Below are positions 46,401 through 55,643 of a stretch of 64,000 nucleotides of DNA, in pieces. The notes beneath the pieces are model-generated. The model was given only the letters and a program-made list of their open reading frames with translations. It had not been told where the DNA came from and did not search any database. Positions within the stretch are counted from its first letter, which is position 1. Every line of letters begins with the position of its first letter. The translations under genes and the position numbers were made by a program. The stretch comes from Macrostomum hystrix (taxonomy: Eukaryota; Platyhelminthes; Macrostomidae): NCBI GenBank assembly GCA_950097015.1, contig CATNEN010000008.1:3694501-3758500 (forward strand). The letters run 5' to 3'.

Positions 46401-49400
46401 TCTCTGGTGAATATTTGGACCCTGGAATGTCATCAGATTTGGCACAGGTGCATTATGATTTGGAGGAAACCTCTGAGGTTCAGCATGCCTCTGGGTTGGA
46501 TTTACCTTAGAATTCTGGATAGTAGGTTCAGGTGCCTTCTGGCCAACTGCTTGGCAGTACTGGGTCTGGTGGCCAGCCATCAGATTTGACTTGGTCTTGG
46601 AACTGGCCTGACCTAGAGGGCCCTGGCTTTGAACTAGCCTTCTTGTCTCTCTAAGTTGTTGGGCGATTCTAAGAGCTTGTTCTGGGGATGAAACCTCCAA
46701 CATGTTGGATCAATGCTCTGTAACCTTAGGGTCATTGACACTGGTCAAGGATGAACTGGTCAAGAATCTGGTCCTGGATAATCTGACTAAATCCATCCTC
46801 AAGATAGGCCTTGGTTGCCAAATTCTGCAAACTAGTCAAGAATTGTTCAAAAGTTTCATTGTTGGGTAGTTTCATTGTCTTGACGTGTTCGAGTGCGCAA
46901 TTCTCGGCGTAATGTAGTCAAGCTCTTTTGGCTACCATGACAGCTACCAGAAAAGAATACCAAAAGTGAGGGATAAGTGGCACCTGGTAGTCAGTCAAGA
47001 GGAGAACCAGAAGGCTTGTTGTGCACTGCACATTGATTGGCTAACCAAGCCAATTGGTTAGCCAAGGTTAGGAAAGCAGGTCCTAAAAATGCAGCCATAG
47101 TCCTGATTCTCACTATGTCTGGCTGATTAGGGAAGTTGCTAATGTAATTGTCTACTCTAGCTACAAAGGTACTGAATTCTTCTTTGCCATCAAACATAGA
47201 TGGTTTTGGAATAGATGGCATTGGCAACTGGGACTGAACCTGAGGTAGACCTATAGCTCTTTGAGAAGGAACTAGATTGGCTGGTCTAGGCATCTCTACA
47301 ACATTCTGCTGATTATTTGGATTTAGGCTAAGTGGAGCCCACTCTAAGTCTGATTGGAAAAGTCTACTGCTTCTAGGATAAATTGAAGTCTAGGTCTGGC
47401 TTGCTCAGGTTGCTCTGTTTGAGCTGTAGCATCTGTCTGAGCTTGAGGCAAACCTACATGATTACCAACTAGGTCTATATTGCTCTCTTCAACTCTCCAG
47501 CCACTTGAAAGATTCAGATGACTGTCATCTTGCCATAGGTTAGTAGGCAAATGATGTGCTGCAGGCATACCAACAGATTCTAACTGTGAAAGAACAACAT
47601 TCTCAGAACTATTGCCATTCTGATTTTGTGACCCTTGACTTTGCCATGCAGTACTAGCATCTCCTATATCATCTGGGTTGGCATTAAGTAGAGGTTGGTG
47701 TAATCCACTACTAGGCACAGCTTGGTCAATTAGTGATCTATTTCGGTTAATAGTCTGGCTTCTTAGTTCTAGAGTATCCATCACTGGACAAATGCAAGAA
47801 ACAAATATATGAAAGTTTATTATTTTTTTAATTGTGTATGGTGGTATGACAAATGTTAGATAGCAAATAATCTATATAGTTACTTAATAATATATAAATA
47901 GACCTACAAAGCTATTGCCTAACCTGATTAATAAAGCAATCTGATAATTCTAACTGACAGTCACACAGAGCATGTTACAAAATAGATCAAATTAGCAAGT
48001 GTAACAGGGCTTATGACTCTACTTTTCTCTCTCTTGGTAGCATATCTCTCGCACAAGCAGTTTATCCTTCTAAGGCACTGGTCTCTTATTCTCCAGTCTT
48101 TGCTGGGTGTTTTCCGTGGATCAGATCGTCACAGCCTCAAATAACCAACTCAACACTTGAACACCTTCTTACTCAGTTATAGCTTATTTGCTTTTCGCCA
48201 CACTGGCATGTTGCCTTGTCTCACAAGAATGGCACTCGTTTATATACACAAAAAAGGTTTGTTTAAATGAATGAATTTGACAGAATATTTATAAAATTTT
48301 ACATATAAAAATATTTAGCGCATTTAAACAAAGAGCATAGGTATGAATTTGACTTTAAAAAAACGATAAAAGCATCCCTACTACACAAGTGATATTGGCC
48401 ATTGGCATTGCCATTGGTGTTATTAAAAAATCAAATTCAAAATGGGAAGATATATAAATGCAACTATAAATAAATAGTATATATCTATCAATAATAATAT
48501 AATGTCTCAGAAGTTCCAGCAGAGTCAAATGTGTGCATTCTGGTCCTGGCGTGGTTGCCAATGTAAAGAAAAATTTTTGGGTCGGGTCTTATTTGAATTT
48601 GTTTTAGACATTGGGCTCGTATGTGTAGCAGGATGTAGAAACTGGATGTGGTTGCCAATTATTTTCAGATTTGAAGTCAAGGTGAGCAATAATAAGTTAA
48701 CTTAGTTAAGTAGTGCAATATGCTATTAACATGAGTGAGCGCTCGAACCATTGACTGCAACTGCATCTGTGACAATTTATAGCTAGTTGGGTATTTAACT
48801 ATTACCTATAGGTGATTGTAAAACAAAAGTGGAGGTTTGCCTTATAACTAAATATACATGATTGACTATTTATAACCAAAATGTATTATTCCATAATTGT
48901 ATTATCCAGAAAAAGTTAAAATTGTCCTTTCATATATTTTTCCAATTTCAGACTTGTGGAACGATTTGTTATGAATGGATAGTATCCTTTTAATTACAAT
49001 TTTCTGTTGTTCTAAATAGGGCATTGTAACTATGCAATATATCATATTTATTGTGCTAAATACAGTGTCAGATCTAAAATTTGGTGATATTAAGAATGGT
49101 AGCTATAGAACGTCACAATGCAATTGCATGATATCATATTATTCTCTTTACATACTACATTTCCTTAACATTTTCATCAAAAAAAAAACAATTACTTAGT
49201 CAACCTCAGCAGTTGTCAACATATGCACTCACCCTGTTCAAGCACGAGTATCAATTGAATGGAAAGAAAATTGCTATCGGTAAGATGGATAATCAAAGGT
49301 TCGTGTTTACTTTGGGAGGTAGTGGCGCTTGCGACAGGCTCAGGGATGGTCGTAACAGGCCCAGGAAGGCAGTGACATTCTCGAGAAGGCAGTGACAGGC

Positions 49401-50823
49401 TCTGGGAGGTAGTGACAGGTTCAGGAAGGCAGACAGGTCCAGGAAGGCAGTGACAGGCTCAGGAAGGCAGTGACAGGCTCAGGAAGGCAGTGACAGGCTC
49501 AGGGAGGCAGTGACAGGCTCAGGAAGGCAGTGACAGGCTCAGGAAGGCAGTGACAGGCTCAGGGAGGCAGTGACAGGTTCAAGAAGGCAGTGACAGGTTC
49601 AGGAAGGTAGTGACAGGTTCAGGAAGGTAGTGACAGGTTCAGGGAGGTAGTGGCAGGTTCAGGAAGGCAGTGACAGGTTCAGGGAGGCAGTGGCTTAGTG
49701 AGGTGCTGGAGAGAACTCACGTGAGTTCATGCATTTAACAGCAGCTGTCTCTCTTCCCGCCGTTGCATCAGACTTCTGGGACACGGCCGGGCAGGAGCGG
49801 TTCCAGTCCATGCACACATCCTATTATCACCAGGCGCATTGTTGCATTCTTGTGTTCGATGTGACTCGCAAGATCACTTACAAGAACCTGCCAACCTGGT
49901 ACAAGGAGCTGCGGCAGCACCGGCCGGAAATTCCTTGTCTGTGCGCCGCCAATAAGATCGACGGTGAGCGGCCTGACAGTTTTTTTAGTTACAGAATTCA
50001 TTTTTTTCAGAAGAAAAATTATTTTAGCCAAGTAATTAAACTACATAATTCGGGTGGTTGAGTAACAGAGTGGTTAACGCGTTTGCCTCTCGCACCAAAG
50101 GCTCTGAGCTCGATTCCGCGGTGAGGCCACATTCATTTGAAGCGCAGCCGCGAGAGAAGGCTTGGGGGCTTGTCGTGCAAGCTACGCCTTTGAAGTGTAC
50201 ACTGCCTGACGACGAGAAAGGGCAGATGTACACGTGTGTGTGCGTGTATGCTCAGAAGTCAGTGCAATAGGCATAATTGCCTCATTGTTGGCTGCGGGTA
50301 TTAACCATTTTTATTATTAAAAACTTCATAATTCAAGTCTTATTATACGCTACTTATAGTAGCACACGTTGAACAAAAACGGCCCTTTTAGGAACAAACT
50401 GTCAAAACAGCCTGTCTATAATTTACAACGAAGCGCTTATCTCTTAAATGTGCATTTGCATTAAATATTCTAAATTTGTGTTTTATTACCTATTTAAGTG
50501 AGCTTTAAATCACTACCGAATTACAGCCAACATGGCCATCACGAAGACCAGTTTTAACTTTCCAAAGAAGCACGGCATGCCATTCTACTTTGTGTCCGCC
50601 TCAGACGGCACCAATGTTGTGAAGATGTTTCGCCACGCCATTCAGGCCGCTGTTGAATACAAAGCTAGCGGCAGCGATATCACCGACCTAATCATGGAGG
50701 AATTGGAGGTAGGCAGATTTCACCTGATTTATTCGACTAATTTATAAGCACCCGGCACTAAAACTGTTCTCTTTTTTAAACCAGCGCATGGAACTCGAGG
50801 AGACAAAACAGACCAGCCCTTGA
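40473..50823 (+). CDS. RABL2: RAB-like protein 2, ciliary small GTPase
   Basis: Six exons: 40473-40567, 48952-48981, 49200-49279, 49772-49963, 50527-50708 and 50785-50823 (TGA). Phases match (618 nt, 205 aa). G1 is [11 protein letters not shown], split across exons 1-2; then LVERFVMNG and [16 protein letters not shown]3 is [16 protein letters not shown]4 is NKID; G5 is [10 protein letters not shown]. These match RABL2 block for block. The C-terminus (EETKQTSP) has no prenylation cysteine, as in the family. RABL2 acts at the basal body, binding IFT-B (IFT74/81) and CEP19 to control entry of intraflagellar transport trains. Exon 2 is only 30 nt. Intron 1 is 8.4 kb and contains an antisense Ty3/Gypsy element; intron 3 contains a 20-bp array; intron 4 contains a SINE. 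Confidence 0.95.
41323..41601. repeat. Long direct repeat, left copy (possible LTR)
   Basis: A segment starting TGTAAAGAAAATTG and ending GGGTATTTAACTATTA is repeated in direct orientation at 48562-48804 with about 95% identity. This copy has a roughly 35-bp insertion (about 41428-41465). The pair brackets the antisense Gypsy element. Confidence 0.85.
41602..42956. other. RABL2 intron 1 between direct repeat and Gypsy pol end
   Basis: AT-rich, with several short ORFs on both strands (41907-42131, 42153-42434, 42574-42819) of no recognisable family. If the direct repeats are LTRs this would be the element's 3' non-coding region, but no polypurine tract adjoins the left repeat. Confidence 0.35.
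42957..44996 (-). pseudogene. Gypsy pol: RT palm, RNase H remnant, integrase
   Basis: A 679-codon open frame. The RT palm shows [19 protein letters not shown] and the catalytic YIDDIVV. After KSIKILGH the frame jumps straight to [19 protein letters not shown] and [15 protein letters not shown], so the connection domain and the front of RNase H are gone. An acidic linker follows, then integrase with the HHCC finger ([24 protein letters not shown]) and DDE residues in AIDVVKI, HSDRGQS and GLVERFHRT, and a GPY-like tail ([10 protein letters not shown]). The frame stays open across the deletion. Confidence 0.92.
45029..45232 (-). pseudogene. Gypsy reverse transcriptase N-terminal fragment
   Basis: Contains [20 protein letters not shown] and [20 protein letters not shown], the fingers region of a Gypsy RT. 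It is out of frame with the palm segment that continues at 44996. Confidence 0.9.
45442..46380 (-). pseudogene. Gypsy aspartic protease region
   Basis: Carries the retropepsin active-site motif [14 protein letters not shown] and the second conserved element VIIGLDFM. It begins in an overlap with the zinc-knuckle frame and stops before the RT, which is in another frame. Confidence 0.88.
46251..46703 (-). pseudogene. Gypsy gag C-terminus with CCHC zinc knuckle
   Basis: Contains [14 protein letters not shown], a C-X2-C-X4-H-X4-C nucleic-acid-binding knuckle, after a Gln/Pro/Asn-rich stretch. The frame overlaps the protease frame by about 130 nt and differs from it by one step, the arrangement used for gag-pol frameshifting in many Gypsy elements. 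Confidence 0.85.
46991..47784 (-). pseudogene. Gypsy gag N-terminal half, frame-broken
   Basis: Two frames, 47784-47344 and 47293-46991. The second has [20 protein letters not shown], like the capsid N-terminal region of Gypsy gag. The ATG at 47784 is the likely gag start. Stops and a frame change separate this from the zinc-knuckle frame. Confidence 0.7.
47785..48561. other. Leader region between gag start and right direct repeat
   Basis: On the minus strand, the bases immediately after the repeat's TTTACA end read TTGGCAACCACGCC (about 48561-48548). This is a TGG-starting stretch that could be a tRNA primer-binding site. Otherwise AT-rich. Confidence 0.4.
48562..48804. repeat. Long direct repeat, right copy (possible LTR)
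   Basis: Counterpart of 41323-41601, without its roughly 35-bp insertion. It ends at AACTATTA before RABL2 exon 2. Confidence 0.85.
49318..49690. repeat. Minisatellite, 20-bp unit, in RABL2 intron 3
   Basis: About 18 copies of GGCAGTGACAGGCTCAGGAA, with GGTTC and GGGAGG variants. Starts about 40 bp after the donor at 49280. Confidence 0.93.
50051..50315 (+). repeat. tRNA-derived SINE, family A, copy 3 (RABL2 intron 4)
   Basis: Head GTTGAGTAACAGAGTGGTTA, then ACGCGTTTGCCTCTCGCACC and B box GAGCTCGATTCCGCGG. The body AGGCCACATTCATTTG and CTTGTCGTGCAAG and a GTGTGTGCG tail match the copy at 9468. Confidence 0.8.
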
Positions 50824-51230
50824 AGATCTTGTTAGTTCGAGACAGACACTGCTCTAAATGAACTCTTTGTTTGAACAGGAACTATAATTGGGACAATTTT
50901 CAAACCGCTGTGATTCGTTCTATTTTAGTATGATGCAATATCTACTAAGTCTCTCTTTTCCTATAAAATTGGTTAATCTAATTCTATTTATTAATACTCC
51001 TTTTAATGGTGTGGGTTGTCTATTGACTTGCCACCAGTTGAACCTCAATGACAGACGAAAAATTACGTGTCCTATATGTATGATTACCTGATACTCGTTT
51101 AGTAACTCTTCGTAAAATTAGCGATTGAAATGCACCCTTTTCCTGTTGTTCTCTTATTGACAATTTAATTTCTATATTTATGTTACAATGCCTTTCCATT
51201 CCTCACAAAAATTTCACTGTATTCTACCTT
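50824..51230. other. RABL2 3' UTR and flank
   Basis: AT-rich, with no further exon seen and no strong AATAAA. Confidence 0.4.
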
Positions 51231-53366
51231 AGAGACTCCGTAGTGTGTAGCTTCGATTCCCCTGAACATTCAGTGTACTGTGTAGTTTCGATTCCCCTGA
51301 ACATTCAGTGGACTGTGTAGCTTCGATTCCCCTGAACATTCAGTGGACTGTGTAGTTTCGATTCCCCTGAACATTCAGTGGACTGTGTAGCTTCGATTCC
51401 CCTGAACATTCAGTGGACTGTGTAGTTTCGATTCCCCTGAACATTCAGTGGACTGTGTAGTTTCGATTCCACTGAACATTCAGTGGACTGTGTAGCTTCG
51501 ATTCCCCTGAAAATTCAGTGGACTGTGTAGCTTCGATTCCTCTGAAAATTCAGTGGACTGTGTAGCTTCGATTCCCATGAACATTCAGTGGACTGTGTAG
51601 CTTCGATTCCCCTGAACATTCAGTGGACTGTGTAGCTTCGATTCCTCTGAAAATTCAGTGGACTGTGTAGCTTCGATTCCCCTCAACATTTAGTGGACTG
51701 TGTAGCTTCGATTCCCCTGAACATTCAGTGGACTGTAGCTTCGATTCCCCTGAACATTCAGTGGACTGTGTAGCTTCGATTCCCCTGAAAATTCAGTGGA
51801 CTGTGTAGCTTCGATTCCCCTCAAAATTTAGTGGACTGTGTAGCTTCGATTCCCCTGAACATTCAGTGGACTGTAGCTTCGATTCCCCTGAACATTCAGT
51901 GGACTGTGTAGCTTCGATTCCCCTGAAAATTCAGTGGACTGTGTAGCTTCGATTCCCCTCAAAATTTAGTGGACTGTGTAGCTTCGATTCCCCTGAACAT
52001 TCAGTGGACTGTGTAGTTTCGATTCCACTGAACATTCAGTGGACTGTGTAGCTTCGATTCCCATGAACATTCAGTGGACTGTGTAGCTTCGATTCCCCTG
52101 AACATTCAGTGGACTGTGTAGCTTCGATTCCTCTGAAAATTCAGTGGACTGTGTAGCTTCGATTCCCCTCAACATTTAGTGGACTGTGTAGCTTCGATTC
52201 CCCTGAACATTCAGTGTACTGTGTAGTTTCGATTCCCCTGAACATTCAGTGGACTGTGTAGCTTCGATTCCCATGAACATTCAGTGGACTGTGTAGCTTC
52301 GATTCCCATGAACATTCAGTGGACTGTGTAGCTTCGATTCCCCTCAACATTTAGTGGACTGTGTAGCTTCGATTCCCCTGAACATTCAGTGGACTGTAGC
52401 TTCGATTCCCCTGAACATTCAGTGGACTGTGTAGCTTCGATTCCCCTGAAAATTCAGTGGACTGTGTAGCTTCGATTCCCCTCAAAATTTAGTGGACTGT
52501 GTAGCTTCGATTCCCCTGAACATTCAGTGGACTGTGTAGTTTCGATTCCACTGAACATTCAGTGGACTGTGTAGCTTCGATTCCCATGAACATTCAGTGG
52601 ACTGTGTAGCTTCGATTCCCCTGAGCATTCAGTGGACTGTGTAGCTTCGATTCCTCTGAAAATTCAGTGGACTGTGTAGCTTCGATTCCCCTCAACATTT
52701 AGTGGACTGTGTAGCTTCGATTCCCCTGAACATTCAGTGTACTGTGTAGTTTCGATTCCCCTGAACATTCAGTGGACTGTGTAGCTTCGATTCCCCTGAA
52801 CATTCAGTGGACTGTGTAGTTTCGATTCCCCTGAACATTCAGTGGACTGTGTAGCTTCGATTCCTCTGAAAATTCAGTGGACTGTGTAGCTTCGATTCCC
52901 CTCAACATTTAGTGGACTGTGTAGCTTCGATTCCCCTGAACATTCAGTGGACTGTAGCTTCGATTCCCCTGAACATTCAGTGGACTGTATAGCTTCGATT
53001 CCCCTGAAAATTCAGTGGACTGTGTAGCTTCGATTCCCCTCAAAATTTAGTGGACTGTGTAGCTTCGATTCCCCTGAACATTCAGTGGACTGTGTAGCTT
53101 CGATTCCTCTGAAAATTCAGTGGACTGTGTAGCTTCGATTCCCCTGAACATTCAGTGGACTGTGTAGCTTCGATTCCTCTGAAAATTCAGTGGACTGTGT
53201 AGCTTCGATTCCCATGAACATTCAGTGGACTGTGTAGCTTCGATTCCCCTGAACATTCAGTGGACTGTGTAGCTTCGATTCCCATGAACATTCAGTGGAC
53301 TGTGTAGCTTCGATTCCCATGAACATTTAGTGGACTGTGTAGCTTCGATTCCCCTCAATATTCAAT
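51231..53366. repeat. Minisatellite, 35-bp unit with higher-order structure
   Basis: About 61 copies of GTGTAGCTTCGATTCCCCTG then AACATTCAGTGGACT. Variants (GTTTCG, CCATGAA, CCTCTGAAAA, CCTCAACATTTAG, and a GTG-deleted unit) recur in the same order in blocks, for example around 51700-51960, 52380-52500 and 52940-53060. GCTTCGATTCC resembles a Pol III B box. Confidence 0.95.
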
Positions 53367-54244
53367 GAACTTTAGCTTCACACACAAGGCGATCATTCTG
53401 TATTGCTGCCTATTGGCCAACAGTTACTAGGCCCAGCTCGCGCAAGAAATTTGCTTTCGTAGCAGCTCGGTTGCCATCTAGCTTTCATTGTAGTTCTTTT
53501 ATTGTTACTATTGCCTCTAGCAAAGGCAGTGAAAATTCCATTTATGTATAAATGTTAGTTTCTTTATACATTTTAATGACACTGTCTGTTACTACCGACT
53601 ACTTCGATAATAGTATCTGCTGTGTATTACTTCTAGATATATTGTAATGTTATTTATTTTAGTTTTTCTCCATCGCTAATAGCAGTAGTGTGTAGGCAAG
53701 CCTTTTTTACATTCCAGTAACAAAACACTAATACATTCCGAATCCTTTAAAGCTTTTGTTGTCGTTACTTTTTATTCATGATTTTATTAATATTATCCGT
53801 CCTTTTGTAGTGCCCATGGTACAAACATGTATTGTAGTAAACATAAATATGGTTTACTGTTTTAAATCACTTCGTTTTTATAAAATAGCTACATTTTATG
53901 TTTACAGACCATTAGCAAAGGAAAAAAATTTTTTTTGCTATCTGAAACTCTTATAACTATTTTTGTCTTGTCCGTTATTACTGCCGGATGTTAAGCGTAT
54001 AAAAATACTAAATATAATAAAAACACACAAGCTTTGTCATCTGCAAACGTGTTTTAACCGGATATTGTTCACATTTTCTAGCGGAAACATGTAAATATGT
54101 CATTTATTTATCAACTAACGCGTTTTTGTTTTAGTAAAGTCAACATATTTTGTCAGCAAAAAATCTATTGAGTTGAATTTGCTATCTGATCAGGTCTTTA
54201 GGTTGCGAGCTAGTTTACAAGGGTCTTAAAGCTAAGTTTTTATT
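53367..54244. other. Anonymous AT-rich sequence upstream of OGFOD1
   Basis: The missing first OGFOD1 exon might lie here, but I could not find an ATG-donor exon with the right content. Confidence 0.3.
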
Positions 54245-55465
54245 CTAGTGTATCTGTTAGTTTCTAGACTAGTGTACGAGCACACGATTCTGAGGGTTCC
54301 AGGACTATAGTGTACAAGATTCTGGGGTTCCAGGACTTTAGTGTACAAGATTGTAGTATTTTCTAGACTTGTGTACAAGATTATGGGGTTCCAGGACTAT
54401 AGTGTACATTATTTAACAGTTTCTAGACTAGTGTACAAGATTCTGCGGGTTCCAGGACTATACTGTACAATATTCAGAGGGTTCCAGGACAATAGTGTAC
54501 AAGATTCTGAGGGATAGCAGGACTATAGAGTACAACATCGAAAAAGTTTATTTTCTTGTGTACAAGATTCTGAGGGATAATAGGACTTTAGTGCACAAGA
54601 TTCTGAGAGTTTATAGACTAGTGTACAAGATTTGGATAACAGGACTTAAGTGTACAAGATTGTAACAGTTTCTAGACTAGTGTACAAGATTCTGAGAGTT
54701 TCTAGACTAGTGTACAATATTCTGAGAGTTTCTAGACTAGTGTACAATATTCTGAGAGTTTCTAGACTAGTGTACAATATTCTGAGAGTTTCTAGACTAG
54801 TGTACAATATTCTGAGAGTTTCTAGACTAGTGTACAATATTCCGAGAGTTTCTAGACTAGTGTACAAGATTCTGAGTGTTTCTAGACTAGTGTACAATAT
54901 TCTGAGAGTTTCTAGACTAGTGTACAATATTCTGAGAGTTTCTAGACTAGTGTACAATATTCTGAGAGTTTCTAGACTAGTGTACAATATTCCGAGAGTT
55001 TCTAGACTAGTGTACAAGATTCTGAGTGTTTCTAGACTAGTGTACAATATTCTGAGAGTTTCTAGACTAGTGTACAATATTCCGAGAGTTTCTAGACTAG
55101 TGTACAATATTCTGAGAGTTTCTAGACTAGTGTACAAGATTCTGAGTGTTTCTAGACTAGTGTACAATATTCTGAGAGTTTCTAGACTAGTGTACAATAT
55201 TCCGAGAGTTTCTAGACTAGTGTACAATATTCCGAGAGTTTCTAGACTAGTGTACAATATTCCGAGAGTTTCTAGACTAGTGTACAATATTCTGAGAGTT
55301 TCTAGACTAGTGTACAATATTCTGAGAGTTTCTAGACTAGTGTACAATATACTGAGAGTTTCTAGACTAGTGTACAATATTCCGAGAGTTTCTAGACTAG
55401 TGTACAAGATTCTGAGAGTTTCTAGACTAGTGTACAAGATTCTGAGTGTTTCTAGACTAGTGTAC
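54245..55465. repeat. Minisatellite, 30-bp unit, upstream of the OGFOD1 exon
   Basis: About 40 units. The right two thirds are nearly uniform TCTGAGAGTTTCTAGACTAG plus TGTACAATAT; the left third is diverged and uses a different core (GGGTTCCAGGACTATAGTGT). The 30-bp period keeps frames open on both strands, which are artefacts. It ends about 180 bp before the acceptor at 55643. Confidence 0.95.
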
Positions 55466-55643
55466 AGACATATGCACAAGTACATTGTGTACACATATCC
55501 GAATGATATTGTCGTTTTAGTTGCAAGAATTATCATTGATGATTTATTGCCAATTTATTAATAGTAGTTTGATAGCCCACCACTGACAAGTAGCATAGTT
55601 GCGCTTAAATTGCAAACGTCCATTTACCTGCTGCCGCTCGCAG

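Larger units (their letters stand above)
42957..47784 (-). mobile_element. Ty3/Gypsy retrotransposon inside RABL2 intron 1, antisense, decayed
   Basis: Minus-strand order gag, zinc knuckle, protease, reverse transcriptase, (deleted) RNase H, integrase is that of Ty3/Gypsy elements. Frame changes occur within gag (about 47293-47344), between protease and RT (about 45442-45232) and inside RT (about 45029-44996), and most of RNase H is missing. It cannot be autonomous. Being antisense in an intron is the orientation least likely to disturb the host transcript. Confidence 0.92.

Noticed and set aside
48502..48705. 67-codon ORF beginning MSQKFQQSQ across the right direct repeat
   Set aside because: The same segment in the left copy is disrupted, no family is recognisable, and it lies inside RABL2 intron 1 next to a retroelement.
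54646..55561. Roughly 300-codon ORFs on both strands
   Set aside because: A 30-bp array open on both strands by composition. The two cannot both be real and neither has non-repeat coding sequence.
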